Of a stretch of 64,000 bases of DNA, positions 16,009-25,767 are shown one piece after another (positions within the stretch are counted from its first letter, which is position 1; every line of letters begins with the position of its first letter). The notes under the pieces were generated by a model. It saw only the letters and a program-made list of their open reading frames with translations, was not told the DNA's origin and made no database searches. The stretch is from Bacteroidota bacterium (GTDB taxonomy: Bacteria > Bacteroidota > Ignavibacteria > Ignavibacteriales > Ignavibacteriaceae): the NCBI GenBank assembly GCA_022708025.1, contig JAKIZM010000001.1, positions 1-64,000 on the forward strand, read 5' to 3'. Made by a program: the position numbers and the translations under genes.

Positions 16009-16914
16009 ATGATGAAAAAGCATATTGGAGAAACAGCATTATTTTCTATGACGATTATTTGGGGAGCTACTTTTGCTTTGATGAAAGATGCCTTCTCTGA
16101 TATTTCTCCCACATTATTCGTTGGTATCCGTTTTACAATTGCTACATTGTTGATTATTCCTTTTACTTTTAACAGACTGAAATTAATAAATAAACAGACT
16201 TTCTTAGCCGGATCAATACTTGGAATATTTTATTTTTCAGGTTTTGCTACTCAGACAATCGGATTAAATCTTACAACAGCAACAAAATCAGGATTTATAA
16301 CCGGAACCTTTGTCGTTTTTATTCCTATTCTGCAATTGATAATTGAAAAACGAAAGCCCGGATGGTTCAATATTATCAGTATCGTTTTGGTGCTTATAGG
16401 TTTGTTGATGTTATCAAGCGGAGGAAATGATGTAATAAATTTTTTGCATAGGCTCGGCTCCGATTTTAATCTTGGTGATTTGTTGACTTTAATTTGTGCA
16501 GTGTTATTTGCTTTTCAGGTTGTCTATGTTGATGTATTCACGAAAAAATACGATTACCTTCCGATGGTTTTTGTTCAACTTCTGATTACCGGAGTTGGTG
16601 GATTTTTGTTGACACTTATTTTCTCAGCCGCTTCCCTGGAAACAGTCAGATTTTCTTTAACAGGTAATCTGATTTTTGCAGTTGTTTATACTTCTGTTTT
16701 TGCTTCTGTGCTTGCTACAATAATTCAATTGAAATATCAGAAAGTTATCTCTCCGACAAAAGCAGGAATCATTTATTCTATCGAGCCGATTTTCGCAGCT
16801 ACATTTGCTTACTTTTTACTAAATGAAAAAATATCTAATTTTGGCTTGATTGGATGCGTTCTTATTTTTTCAGGATTGATATTATCGGAAATATTCTCAA
16901 ATAAAAATGAATAA
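16009..16914 (+). CDS. EamA/DMT-family transporter
   Basis: 301 residues with ten membrane helices in two EamA repeats of five: the first repeat contains IWGATFALMKDAF and TKSGFITGTFVVF, and the second contains SPTKAGIIYSIEPIFAATFAYFLLNE. The drug/metabolite transporter family moves small metabolites or amino acids across the inner membrane; the substrate is not predictable. Its end overlaps the acylphosphatase gene by eight bases. Confidence 0.9.
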   Translation: MMKKHIGETALFSMTIIWGATFALMKDAFSDISPTLFVGIRFTIATLLIIPFTFNRLKLINKQTFLAGSILGIFYFSGFATQTIGLNLTTATKSGFITGTFVVFIPILQLIIEKRKPGWFNIISIVLVLIGLLMLSSGGNDVINFLHRLGSDFNLGDLLTLICAVLFAFQVVYVDVFTKKYDYLPMVFVQLLITGVGGFLLTLIFSAASLETVRFSLTGNLIFAVVYTSVFASVLATIIQLKYQKVISPTKAGIIYSIEPIFAATFAYFLLNEKISNFGLIGCVLIFSGLILSEIFSNKNE

Positions 16915-17188
16915 TATTAAGAGGGCAAAAATAATCGTCAACGGACTCGTTCAGGGTGTTGGTTACAGATACTTTGTGATGAGACACGCTGAAAATCTTG
17001 GATTGAATGGATATACACAAAATCTTTTCACGGGAGAAGTGCTGACTGAGGTTGAAGGAGATGAAGCTCTGATTCTGGAATTAATTAAACAATTAAAAAT
17101 TGGTCCATCAAGATCGCATGTAGTAAATTGTTTTGTCGAATGGTCAGAAAGCAAAAACGAATTTTCAGGGTTTGAAGTTAAGTATTAA
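16907..17188 (+). CDS. acyP: Acylphosphatase
   Basis: 93 residues, the usual length. Signature blocks GLVQGVGYRYFVMRHA (catalytic Arg in GYRYF) and GYTQNLFTGEVLTEVEG, with the catalytic Asn in the latter region. It hydrolyses acyl phosphates such as carbamoyl phosphate in the cytosol. It is translationally coupled to the transporter upstream. Confidence 0.93.
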   Translation: MNNIKRAKIIVNGLVQGVGYRYFVMRHAENLGLNGYTQNLFTGEVLTEVEGDEALILELIKQLKIGPSRSHVVNCFVEWSESKNEFSGFEVKY

Positions 17189-17189
17189 A

Positions 17190-18600
17190 ACTGACTTGCT
17201 GTTTCTTTTTATTTCGTATGCTTTGTGCGAAAAGATAAAAAGAAGTTCACGCAAAGATCGCAAAGGTTTTCGCGAAGCTCGCAAAGTAAAGAGCAAGAAA
17301 TAATAAATAATATTAAATCTGACATTACCATTGTTAAATAATTTTGATATAATTTAATTAAAAGAGGATTCAAAGAGTTATTAATAATTTATAAACTTAG
17401 CGGTCTTTGTTTTATTTTTTCTTTGTATGCTTTACGAGAAACAAAGTCTTTAGGGTTCACGCAAAGATCGCAGAGATTTTCGCGAAGCTCGCAAAGTAAA
17501 GAGCAAGAAATAATAAAATATTAAACCTGAAATTACTATTGCTAAATAATTTTGATACAATTTAATTTTTTAAAAAATATATAGAGTTATTAGTAATTTA
17601 TAAACTTAGCGGTCTTTGTTTTATTTTTTCTTTGTGTGCTTTGCGAGAGACAAAACAAATAAAGATCAAAAAGATTTTCTTGAAATTCACTAAGTAAAAA
17701 ATTTGAATTAATTACTATGACTGAAAATGAATTATCAAATAAAGTTATTGGTGTAGCAATTGAATTACATAGGGTTTTGGGCCCTGGCTTATTAGAATCT
17801 GCATATGAGAATGCATTGGCTTATGAATTACGTGAAATAGGATTAAATGTAATGCAACAAGTTCCAATGCCATTTATATATAAAGAAGTAAAACTTGATG
17901 TTGGCTATCGAATCGATTTGTTGATTGAAGATAAAATTTTAATTGAAGTAAAATCAGTTGAAGCATTAGCTCCTGTACATTTTGCTCAAGTGTTGACATA
18001 TTTAAATTTATCAGATTTAAAACTAGGACTATTGCTTAACTTTAATACCAAGTTACTAAAAGATGGTATTCATAGAGTTATTAATAATTTATAAACTTAG
18101 CGGTCTTTGTTTTATTTTTTCTTTGTGTGCTTTGCGAGAAACAAAGTCTTTAGGGTTCACGCAAAGGCCGCAAAGGTTTTCGAGAAGTTCGCGAAGTAAA
18201 GAGCAAGAAATAATAAAATATTAAATCTGGAATTACTATTGCTAAATAATTTTGATACGATTTAATTTTTAAAAAATATACAGAGCTATTAATAATTTAT
18301 AAACTTAGCGGTCTTTGTTTTATTTGTCTTTGTGCGTTTTGCGAGAAACAAAGTCTTTAGGGGTCACGCAAAGGGCGCAGAGATTTTCGCGAAGCTCGCA
18401 AAGCTAAGAATAGAAAATAATAAAATATTAAACTGGAATTACTATTGCTAAATAATTTTGATATAATTTAATTAAAAAAGGATTAATAGAGTTATTAACG
18501 ATTTATAAACTTAGCGGTCTTTGTTTTATTTTTTCTTTGTGTGCTTTGCGTGAAACAAAGTCTTTAGGGTTCACGCAAAGGTTATTAATAATTTATTTTA
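17190..18600. repeat. Tandem array of ~208-bp units around a GxxExxY gene
   Basis: The block AAACTTAGCGGTCTTTG recurs at 17393, 17602, 18093, 18301 and 18507, and an earlier degenerate unit begins near 17190. Spacing is 209, 491 (gene inserted), 208 and 206 bases. Each unit carries TTCACGCAAAGnnCGCAAAG and CGAAGCTCGCAAAG-type sequence and a copy of the last codons of the GxxExxY gene with its stop and downstream tail. The final unit is cut off a few bases before ispF. Units are not palindromic overall and carry no spacers. Confidence 0.88.
17717..18094 (+). CDS. GxxExxY family protein
   Basis: 125 residues. It has the name-giving motif GLLESAYENALAYEL and the downstream block YRIDLLIEDKILIEVKSVEAL, which looks like a PD-(D/E)xK nuclease core (D...E-x-K), then HFAQVLTYLNLSDLKLGLLLNFN. 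The family is widespread in FCB bacteria; a nuclease fold is suggested but the role is unproven. Its last codons (HRVINNL) and 3' tail are repeated several times on both sides, so the gene looks like one complete unit in an array of 3'-end remnants. Confidence 0.9.
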   Translation: MTENELSNKVIGVAIELHRVLGPGLLESAYENALAYELREIGLNVMQQVPMPFIYKEVKLDVGYRIDLLIEDKILIEVKSVEALAPVHFAQVLTYLNLSDLKLGLLLNFNTKLLKDGIHRVINNL

Positions 18601-18609
18601 GGATAATTA

Positions 18610-19107
18610 ATGAGTTTAAATATCAGAGTCGGATTTGGATTTGATGTTCACGCCTTTGCCGAAGGGAGAAAACTTATTTTAGGCGGAATAGAAATTCCAT
18701 TTGATAAAGGATTAGAAGGACATTCTGATGCCGATGTGCTTTTACATGCAATTTGCGATGCAATGCTTGGTGCTTTAGCTCTCGGAGATATAGGAACTCA
18801 TTTTCCTGATACAGATGAAAAATGGAAAGATGCAGACAGTAAGATATTGTTAAAAAGAGTTAATGATCTGATCAATTCAAAAGGTTATCAACTAGGTAAT
18901 CTGGATTGCGTTCTTGCATTGCAGCAGCCGAAGATATCTCTTTATTCTGAAATGATAAGAAATAAAATCGCTGAAATACTTAATGCTGATGTAGAACAGA
19001 TTTCTTTAAAAGCCTCTACAACAGAAAAACTTGGTTTTGTTGGTAGAAGCGAAGGAGTTATTTCTTATGCTACGGTTTTACTTGTAAAGAAGGACATTAA
19101 TGATTGA
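18610..19107 (+). CDS. ispF: 2-C-methyl-D-erythritol 2,4-cyclodiphosphate synthase
   Basis: 165 residues. IspF makes the cyclic diphosphate of the non-mevalonate isoprenoid pathway. Metal ligands are in GFDVHAF, with the second site in [24 protein letters not shown] and the end motif [16 protein letters not shown] are also present. Its stop overlaps the next gene. The repeat array ends only a few bases upstream, so its promoter probably lies within the last repeat unit. Confidence 0.96.
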   Translation: MSLNIRVGFGFDVHAFAEGRKLILGGIEIPFDKGLEGHSDADVLLHAICDAMLGALALGDIGTHFPDTDEKWKDADSKILLKRVNDLINSKGYQLGNLDCVLALQQPKISLYSEMIRNKIAEILNADVEQISLKASTTEKLGFVGRSEGVISYATVLLVKKDIND

Positions 19108-19708
19108 AGAATTGCTTACCCGCATTTCAGTTTTAGCTCCGATATGGGTTTACATTTTACTCTTCGCTTTTGCTTATATTGAAAATCTTTTTCCGCCATC
19201 TCCAAGTGATACTGTGATAGTAATCGGCGGTACATTGGTTGGAACAAATTATTTACATTTCGTTCCCGCTCTTATTTTTGCAACCGGTGGTAGTATTGCT
19301 GGTTTCTTAACTGCTTTTGGTATCGGCTGGTTGTTGGATAAGAAATTGATTCATTCAGGTAAATTAAAATTTCTGAATGTTCAGGCAATTGAAAAGGCAG
19401 AAACAGCATTTCGTAAATGGGGATATTATTTAATTGTGGCAAACAGATTTTTACCGGGAACAAGAGCAGTCATTTCATTTTTTGGAGGAATGAGCCGGCT
19501 TGATGTTCATAAAACAATGTTCCTTTCTTCTATCAGTTCGTTGTTATGGAATATCATCTTAATCTATCTTGGAATTGTTTTCGGTGAAAATGTTGCTATC
19601 GTTGATAAATATCTTAATACTTACAGCAATATTGTTGTTACTGTAACTATTATAATAATATTGGTTTTTGTCATTAACTATTTTATTAAAAGAAAAAAGA
19701 ATAATTGA
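19100..19708 (+). CDS. DedA-family membrane protein
   Basis: 202 residues with several membrane helices. The DedA/SNARE-associated signature is present: [17 protein letters not shown] near the start, and [20 protein letters not shown] then [11 protein letters not shown] in the middle. These proteins act in undecaprenyl-phosphate or phospholipid recycling across the inner membrane. It overlaps ispF by eight bases and lnt by four, forming an operon for isoprenoid and lipid envelope functions. Confidence 0.9.
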   Translation: MIEELLTRISVLAPIWVYILLFAFAYIENLFPPSPSDTVIVIGGTLVGTNYLHFVPALIFATGGSIAGFLTAFGIGWLLDKKLIHSGKLKFLNVQAIEKAETAFRKWGYYLIVANRFLPGTRAVISFFGGMSRLDVHKTMFLSSISSLLWNIILIYLGIVFGENVAIVDKYLNTYSNIVVTVTIIIILVFVINYFIKRKKNN

Positions 19709-21357
19709 AATTATTTAGCAGAAAAAACCGGATTGAATTATCAATTGAAGAAAAGAAAATCAGAAAGAAAGAAAAATTTTTATTAATCCTTTCAGGTATT
19801 CTGTTCGGTATTTCATTCACGCCTTTCCCATTTCCATTCACACTTTTTTTATTTATTGCTTTTGTTCCATACTTTTTTGTTGTTACGAAAAGAAATACTT
19901 TAGCTTCAGTTAATAAAGCGTCATACCTGACTTTTTTTGTAATGAGCTTGATTACAGTTTATTGGGTTGGAAGCTGGCAAAGTAAAGCAGATCCTTTTTT
20001 AATGTTAAGCGGAGTGGTGCTGGTATTCTTTCTGCCTTGTGTGATGCTTATAAATTCGTCATTATATTTTTTATCAAGAAAAGTTTTTAAGAAGGACCTT
20101 TCGCTTTATTTCTTTCCAATGTTTTGGATAACAGGCGAATATATTTTAACATTAACAGATCTGAAATTTCCCTGGCTTACAATCGGACACGGATTAGCAA
20201 AGTTTACATCATTTATTCAGATTGCCGATATTATCGGAGCATTTGGTTTATCATTTATTGTATTATGGATAAATATTTTTATCTACAAAGGATTAAAACA
20301 GTATAAAGAAAAATCATCATCGGGATTATTAAACCTTTCTGTTGCAGCCGGAATTTTTATCCTGATAATTATTTATGGATTTGTGAAAATTTCTTCATCT
20401 GATAATAATGAGAAGAAAATCAGAGTTGGAATTATTCAACCAAATATTGATCCCTGGAATAAATGGGAGTTTGGCGGATTAGATCAAACTCTGAATAATT
20501 ATTTTGATTTATCTAAAAAGTGTATTGATGAGGGTGCAAAGTTAATTATCTGGCCCGAAACTGCTTTGCCAGTTTACTTATTATCCGGTGGTTATGAAAA
20601 AAAAATTGATACTATTCATTCGTTTCTCAATGCTAATCAAGTATCATTGTTAACCGGTATGCCTGATTTCGTAATATATGATTCCAATCCGCCAAAAGCA
20701 GCAAAATACAGTGAGACTGGGAAATATTATTATACAACTTACAATTCAATTTTATTTTTCCAGCACGACTCTTATGATATTCAACGATATGGAAAAATTC
20801 ATCTTGTGCCGCTTGGTGAACATACTCCATTTGTTGATCAGCTTCCTTTTCTTGGTGACCTGTTGAAATGGGGAGTAGGAATCACAGGCTGGAATGTTGG
20901 ACAGGATACAACAGTATTTAATTTTTATAATAACGGAGATACAATAAAAATCGGAGGATTGGTTTGCTACGAATCTGTATTTCCTACATTCCCAAATTAT
21001 TTTGTTGATCGCGGTGCTCAGTTTTTAACAGTTCTTACAAACGATAGCTGGTATGGCAAACTCAGCGGTCCATATCAGCATAAAGAGTTTGCTGATTTGC
21101 GTGCAGTTGAAAACAGGCGAGCAGTTGTTCGCTGTGCTAACGGCGGTATCAGTTGTCTGATTAATAAATTTGGTGTTACTGAAGTTGAAACTGAAATGTT
21201 TACCAGAACTTATTTGGTTGTTGATGTTCCATTAAATAATGAGAAAACTTTTTATACTGAATATCCGTTAATTATTCCTGTTCTATCATCGGTATTTGGA
21301 TTCTGGATTTTTGGTATTAATATTTTGTTGTGGATGAAAAAGAAATTTAAACTTTGA
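19705..21357 (+). CDS. lnt: Apolipoprotein N-acyltransferase
   Basis: 550 residues with a TTG start overlapping the previous stop (TTGA). The N-terminal half has about six membrane helices; the C-terminal half is a nitrilase-fold domain with catalytic Glu in LIIWPETALP, Lys in the FQHDSYDIQRYGKIHLVPLGE region and Cys in GGLVCYESVFP. It adds the third acyl chain to lipoproteins at the outer face of the inner membrane, consistent with the many lipoproteins in the window. The last helix lies near residues 525-545. Confidence 0.94.
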   Translation: MKLFSRKNRIELSIEEKKIRKKEKFLLILSGILFGISFTPFPFPFTLFLFIAFVPYFFVVTKRNTLASVNKASYLTFFVMSLITVYWVGSWQSKADPFLMLSGVVLVFFLPCVMLINSSLYFLSRKVFKKDLSLYFFPMFWITGEYILTLTDLKFPWLTIGHGLAKFTSFIQIADIIGAFGLSFIVLWINIFIYKGLKQYKEKSSSGLLNLSVAAGIFILIIIYGFVKISSSDNNEKKIRVGIIQPNIDPWNKWEFGGLDQTLNNYFDLSKKCIDEGAKLIIWPETALPVYLLSGGYEKKIDTIHSFLNANQVSLLTGMPDFVIYDSNPPKAAKYSETGKYYYTTYNSILFFQHDSYDIQRYGKIHLVPLGEHTPFVDQLPFLGDLLKWGVGITGWNVGQDTTVFNFYNNGDTIKIGGLVCYESVFPTFPNYFVDRGAQFLTVLTNDSWYGKLSGPYQHKEFADLRAVENRRAVVRCANGGISCLINKFGVTEVETEMFTRTYLVVDVPLNNEKTFYTEYPLIIPVLSSVFGFWIFGINILLWMKKKFKL

Positions 21358-21390
21358 TAAATTAAGTTATAATTACATTGAAAGAAAAAA

Positions 21391-22413
21391 ATGATAGACC
21401 TTAGAAGTGATACAGTTACCCGCCCTTCAGAAGAAATGCGAAAGGCGATGTATAATGCAGAGGTTGGTGATGATGTATTTAAAGAAGATCCGACTGTCAA
21501 TAAACTTGAACAATATGCTGCTGAATTACTTGGCAAAGAAGCTGCGCTTTATGTTTCAAGCGGAGTTATGGGTAATCAGATTTGTTTAAATGTTTTAACA
21601 AATCCTGGTGATGAAGTTATTTGCGAACGAGATGCTCATATATTTAATTATGAGTCAGGCTCACCTGCCGCATTAAGTGGTATCCAGTTGTTTCCTATTG
21701 ATGGAAATTATGGAATTATTTCAGCTGAACAAGTTGAACCACATATTCGCCCTTCATCAGCTTATTATATGCCGAGAACAAAAGTAATAGAAGTTGAAAA
21801 CACACATAATCGGGCTGGTGGAACAATCTGGCCGATTGAAAATATAATTGCACTAAAAGAGTTAGCTAAAAAATACAATCTTTATTTTCATCTTGATGGT
21901 GCAAGAATTTGGAATGCTTCTGTTGCAACCGGAATTTCTGTTAAAGAATATGCTTCACACTTTGATACGATTTCCTGCTGTTTATCAAAAGGATTGGGCG
22001 CACCGGTTGGTTCCATAATTGCAGGGACAAAAGATTTTATTAAAGAAGCTTATCGTGTTCGTAAAGCCTGGGGTGGAGGAATGAGACAAACCGGAATTAT
22101 TGCTGCTGCCGGTTTGTATGCATTACAGAATAATATCGAGCGATTAAAAGAAGATCACGAGAAAGCAAAATATCTTGCTGATAGAATTAATGCTAACCCA
22201 AATCTTGTAATTGATATGAAAGCGGTGCAGACAAATATTTTATTATTCCATCCTAAGAAATTTTCGGTTGAGGAAGGAATTAATAAATGCAAAGATAAAG
22301 GATTGCTTCTTTCAGTTGGCAAAGTTGATTTGATTCGTGCAATTACTCATCTTGATGTTTCATTTGATGATGTAAAAAAAGCTGCTGATATTATTGATAT
22401 AGTTTTTAACTGA
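21391..22413 (+). CDS. Low-specificity threonine aldolase
   Basis: 340 residues, PLP-dependent fold type I. It begins MIDLRSDTVTRPSEEMRKAM, characteristic of this family. The PLP-binding lysine is in CCLSKGLGAPVGS, preceded by LYFHLDGARIWNA with the conserved Asp. It splits threonine or allo-threonine into glycine and acetaldehyde. The intergenic gap to lnt is short (33 bases), so it may be co-transcribed. Confidence 0.94.
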   Translation: MIDLRSDTVTRPSEEMRKAMYNAEVGDDVFKEDPTVNKLEQYAAELLGKEAALYVSSGVMGNQICLNVLTNPGDEVICERDAHIFNYESGSPAALSGIQLFPIDGNYGIISAEQVEPHIRPSSAYYMPRTKVIEVENTHNRAGGTIWPIENIIALKELAKKYNLYFHLDGARIWNASVATGISVKEYASHFDTISCCLSKGLGAPVGSIIAGTKDFIKEAYRVRKAWGGGMRQTGIIAAAGLYALQNNIERLKEDHEKAKYLADRINANPNLVIDMKAVQTNILLFHPKKFSVEEGINKCKDKGLLLSVGKVDLIRAITHLDVSFDDVKKAADIIDIVFN

Positions 22414-22525
22414 TTCAAATATTTGATTACAGCATTGATAAATCGTAACTTAATTAAGATGATATAATAATCCGATATTTATTGAATAAATTATTTTATA
22501 ATTCTAATATACACACTTAAAATAA

Positions 22526-22975
22526 ATGGAAATAAAAGACTTCACACATAAAACAACAGTTAAAGTTCGCTTTCACGAAGTTGATATGCTTGGTGTTTGT
22601 AACAATGCTGTTTATATAAATTATTTTGAAACAGCCAAACTTGAATATATTAAGGCTGCAGGCTTAATTCCTGAAGGCGGAATATTTTCAGACGGGAATT
22701 TACATTTTATAGTTCGAAATGAAATAAACTATCTTGGTCATTCATATTTTGATGATGAGCTTGAAGTTTATTCAAAAGTATCATACATAAAAAATTCTTC
22801 GTTCGGATATGATCATATAATTGTAAGAAAGAAAACAGGAAAGATTATAGTTGATGGCAAAGGTGTTGTAGTTTTTGTTGACCCGAAAACAAGAAAATCA
22901 ACTCCTTTAACTGATGAGTTTATTGAAAAGATAAAAAAGTTTGAACCAAAAGTTCAGTTGTTAAAAGAACAATAA
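22526..22975 (+). CDS. Acyl-CoA thioesterase, 4HBT (YbgC/FadM) type
   Basis: 149 residues, a single hot-dog domain. The opening strand and active-site loop read VRFHEVDMLGVCNNAVYINYFETAKLEY, with the catalytic Asp in EVDMLG and the HxxY-type loop changed to NNAVY. It probably hydrolyses acyl-CoA or hydroxybenzoyl-CoA esters; the substrate is unknown. Confidence 0.88.
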   Translation: MEIKDFTHKTTVKVRFHEVDMLGVCNNAVYINYFETAKLEYIKAAGLIPEGGIFSDGNLHFIVRNEINYLGHSYFDDELEVYSKVSYIKNSSFGYDHIIVRKKTGKIIVDGKGVVVFVDPKTRKSTPLTDEFIEKIKKFEPKVQLLKEQ

Positions 22976-23078
22976 ATAAATTTTTTTTTGAGTTTTATTT
23001 TTTTTCTGATTAATTAAAAATCAAATCCAATTAACTGTAACAGGATCGAAATAGTGTTTAACATTTTTGGAGGCTAAA

Positions 23079-23768
23079 ATGCGTAAACTGATCTTTGATA
23101 TTGAAACAAGTTCTTATCCGTTTGAGTCGTTATCAGAATCTCAAAGAGAATATTTGTTAAAGTATGCAGATAAAGAAATTGATCCTGTAAAAAAAGGAAT
23201 AGTGAAAGAAGAAGCTATTCGTTACACATCACTTTATCCATTTACTTCAAAGTGTATTGTAATCGGAATGTATGATGTTCTGAAGGAAAAATCTTTTGTT
23301 TATTATGAATCCGAAAAACCTGAAGAATGGAATTCTGAAAATACAAATGTGTTTTACAAAGGATTGCCTGAAAAAGAAATGCTGGAATCATTCTGGAGAA
23401 TTGCAAGACATGTTGATCAGTTTATAACATTTAACGGAAGAAATTTTGATGTTCCTTTTTTAATGATGCGTTCGGCAATGCTGAAAGTTAAGCCAACAAA
23501 AAATTTAATGGCTTATCGTTATGGAGAAGAACATATCGATCTGCTTGAGCAATTTACTTTTTACAATACTACAAGAAAATTTAATCTGGATTTTTATTGT
23601 CACGCATTTGGAATCGAATCTCCTAAATCCAAAGATATAACCGGAATGGAAGTAAAAAATCTTTATGAAGCAGGAAGAATAAAAGACATTGCAGTGTATT
23701 GTTCAAAAGATATTTATGCAACTTATCAGTTGTTTAAAATCTGGGAAGAATATTTGTCAAACACTTAG
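23079..23768 (+). CDS. DnaQ-like 3'-5' exonuclease
   Basis: 229 residues from the ATG placed just after a GGAGG ribosome site. DEDD-type acidic motifs: FDIETSSYPF (Asp and Glu of Exo I), FITFNGRNFDVPFLMMRS (Exo II Asp) and YCSKDIYATYQLFKIW (Exo III Asp). It resembles the predicted PolB-like exonuclease family that stands alone from a polymerase. It likely trims DNA or RNA 3' ends. Confidence 0.88.
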   Translation: MRKLIFDIETSSYPFESLSESQREYLLKYADKEIDPVKKGIVKEEAIRYTSLYPFTSKCIVIGMYDVLKEKSFVYYESEKPEEWNSENTNVFYKGLPEKEMLESFWRIARHVDQFITFNGRNFDVPFLMMRSAMLKVKPTKNLMAYRYGEEHIDLLEQFTFYNTTRKFNLDFYCHAFGIESPKSKDITGMEVKNLYEAGRIKDIAVYCSKDIYATYQLFKIWEEYLSNT

Positions 23769-23774
23769 CATAAT

Positions 23775-24860
23775 ATGGAAATTCAAATTATAGTTTATCT
23801 CTTTGTTTTATTTTTTCTTCTGATAGCTATCAGTATTGATAAAGGATATTTATTTCAAATCAAACAACAATCACTTAGCTTAAAGAAGCTTGATTTATCA
23901 CTGTTAATAGCCGCTAAGAATGAAGAAGAAAATATACCATTACTTTTTGAGTCGCTGGAAAAAATAAATTATCCGGTTGAAAACTATGAAGTGATTCTTG
24001 TTGATGATAATTCAACTGACAAAACCAATGAATTAATCAGCGAACTGATAAAAACAAAACAAAATTACAAACTGATAAAAGCTGACTCAAAAAGATTTGA
24101 AGGCAAAAAAGGCGCTTTGCAAATTGGAATTGAAAATTCAAAATACAAATTTATTGTTATTACGGATGCGGATTGCAGACCTGAAAGCAATTGGCTTACG
24201 GAGATTTCCGGTAAACTTAATGCCGGTTTTGATTTTGTATTTGGAGTTGCACCAATAAAAAGCGGAAAGAATTTTATTCAGAAGTTAGCTGCTTTTGAAA
24301 ACTTCCGAAACACTTATTTAACAATATCTGCAGTCGGATTAAACATTCCTTATTCAGCATCTGCAAGAAGTTTTGCGTTCAGGAAAAGTTCATTTGAACG
24401 GATTGGAGGCTATTCAAAAACAACAGATACAATTTCGGGTGATGATGATTTGCTTTTGCGAGAAGCTGTAAAAAATAAAATGCTTATTGGGACTCTTATT
24501 GATCCTGAAGCATTTGTTTATTCTGATCCTCCAAATTCTCTCGCGGACTATCTTAAACAGAAGAAAAGACATTTAAAAACATCAGTTCATTATCTGTTTA
24601 AACAAAAATTATTTCTTGGGTTCTGGCATTTTATAAATATTATATGTTTGTTTTCAATGGTGCTAATTCCTGTTTCTATAAATTTTGTTTTACCAGTTGC
24701 TGTTAAATTAATATTTGATATTTATGTTGCAGTAAAAAGACAAAATGAATTAGGCCATCGTTTTAATTTATTACAAATTATTCCATTACAAATTGTGTTT
24801 GAAATATTTTTAATAATAAATTTTATTAATTCACTTAGCGGAAAAGTTGAGTGGAAATAA
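23775..24860 (+). CDS. Membrane glycosyltransferase, family 2
   Basis: 361 residues. An N-terminal membrane anchor (residues 3-20) is followed by a GT-A domain with SLLIAAKNEEENIPLLFESL, EVILVDDNSTD and the DxD-type VITDADCRPE; a GDDDLLLRE block and Q-x-x-R-like KQKKRHLK follow. Two C-terminal membrane helices (about 275-310) and a last one near 335-352 complete the usual layout. It transfers a sugar to a lipid or polymer at the inner membrane. It overlaps the methyltransferase gene by ten bases. Confidence 0.9.
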   Translation: MEIQIIVYLFVLFFLLIAISIDKGYLFQIKQQSLSLKKLDLSLLIAAKNEEENIPLLFESLEKINYPVENYEVILVDDNSTDKTNELISELIKTKQNYKLIKADSKRFEGKKGALQIGIENSKYKFIVITDADCRPESNWLTEISGKLNAGFDFVFGVAPIKSGKNFIQKLAAFENFRNTYLTISAVGLNIPYSASARSFAFRKSSFERIGGYSKTTDTISGDDDLLLREAVKNKMLIGTLIDPEAFVYSDPPNSLADYLKQKKRHLKTSVHYLFKQKLFLGFWHFINIICLFSMVLIPVSINFVLPVAVKLIFDIYVAVKRQNELGHRFNLLQIIPLQIVFEIFLIINFINSLSGKVEWK

Positions 24861-25681
24861 AAAGCGAATCTCCTGCCTGGCTTGATCCTTCTCATCCGAA
24901 TTATAAAAGATGGGAAAGATCTCGATCCCTTTCACTTGAAAGAGGAAAATTTGTCAGATCAGTAATTGAACAAAAACAAAAAATAAAAAACTTAACAGTT
25001 GTTGATCTTGGCTCTGGTGAAGGCGGAACTTCGAAAATATTTGCAGAAGATAATTTTGTAGTTAGTATTGATTTGAGTTTAATCAGATTACAGCGTCAGA
25101 ATCATTCTGGCTTTAAATTTTCTAAAATCAATGCTGATGCTATTCACTTGCCCTTTAGAAGTGAGTTTGCTGACTTAATAGTTATTCAGGATGTAATAGA
25201 GCATTTAAATGATATAAAATCTTTTTATGATGAAATAAAAAGAATATTAAAACTGAACGGAATAATTTATTTAAGCACCCCAAATAAACTTTCGTTCATT
25301 AATTTTATATCTGATCCACATTTCGGACTGCCGATTATTTCAATACTTAATCGTCCAGCAATAAAAAAATATTTTTTAAAATATTTCCGTAAGAATGATT
25401 TTAACCGAAATGACATTGCACAATTATTATCTCTAAAAGAATTGGTTAAAATCTTTAATAATGATTTTAATTTTGAACTTAATACAAAATTTGCTGTCAA
25501 AGAATTATTTAATGGTAATAAAGGAATTGTCTGGAGCGATATTCACTTGAAGCTTATCTCATTTTGCAGAATTACCGGCATTGATAAAATTATAAAAATG
25601 ATTGCAAATAATAAGACTGGAATTATAAACAAATTTATAAATCCTACTTTTTATCTTATCTTAAAGAAAAAAAGTGAATAA
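24851..25681 (+). CDS. SAM-dependent methyltransferase (class I)
   Basis: 276 residues with a GTG start. SAM-binding motif I is VVDLGSGEGGTSKIFAED, the acidic loop follows in VVSIDLSL, and post-motifs ADLIVIQDVIEHLNDI and LKLNGIIYLSTPN are present. The UbiE/Coq5-like fold with VIEHL is typical for sugar- or lipid-modifying enzymes. Its overlap with the glycosyltransferase suggests the two modify the same glycan or glycolipid. Confidence 0.87.
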   Translation: MEIKSESPAWLDPSHPNYKRWERSRSLSLERGKFVRSVIEQKQKIKNLTVVDLGSGEGGTSKIFAEDNFVVSIDLSLIRLQRQNHSGFKFSKINADAIHLPFRSEFADLIVIQDVIEHLNDIKSFYDEIKRILKLNGIIYLSTPNKLSFINFISDPHFGLPIISILNRPAIKKYFLKYFRKNDFNRNDIAQLLSLKELVKIFNNDFNFELNTKFAVKELFNGNKGIVWSDIHLKLISFCRITGIDKIIKMIANNKTGIINKFINPTFYLILKKKSE

Positions 25682-25727
25682 TGTCCTTACACAGAACTTT
25701 TTAAGTTGTTTTGAAAATTCTTAACGA

Positions 25728-25760
25728 ACAAACTCAATTCCATTGAGGAATTGGGTTTGT
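25728..25760. terminator. Hairpin between convergent genes
   Basis: A 14-bp stem with one G-T wobble, ACAAACTCAATTCC / GGAATTGGGTTTGT, around loop ATTGA. It lies between two convergent genes and can serve both strands, though the T-tracts are weak. Confidence 0.65.
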
Positions 25761-25767
25761 AAGAAAG

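Noticed and set aside
17190..18600. CRISPR array
   Set aside because: Units are about 208 bp, nearly contiguous and contain gene tail sequence; there are no short repeats with unique spacers and no cas genes.
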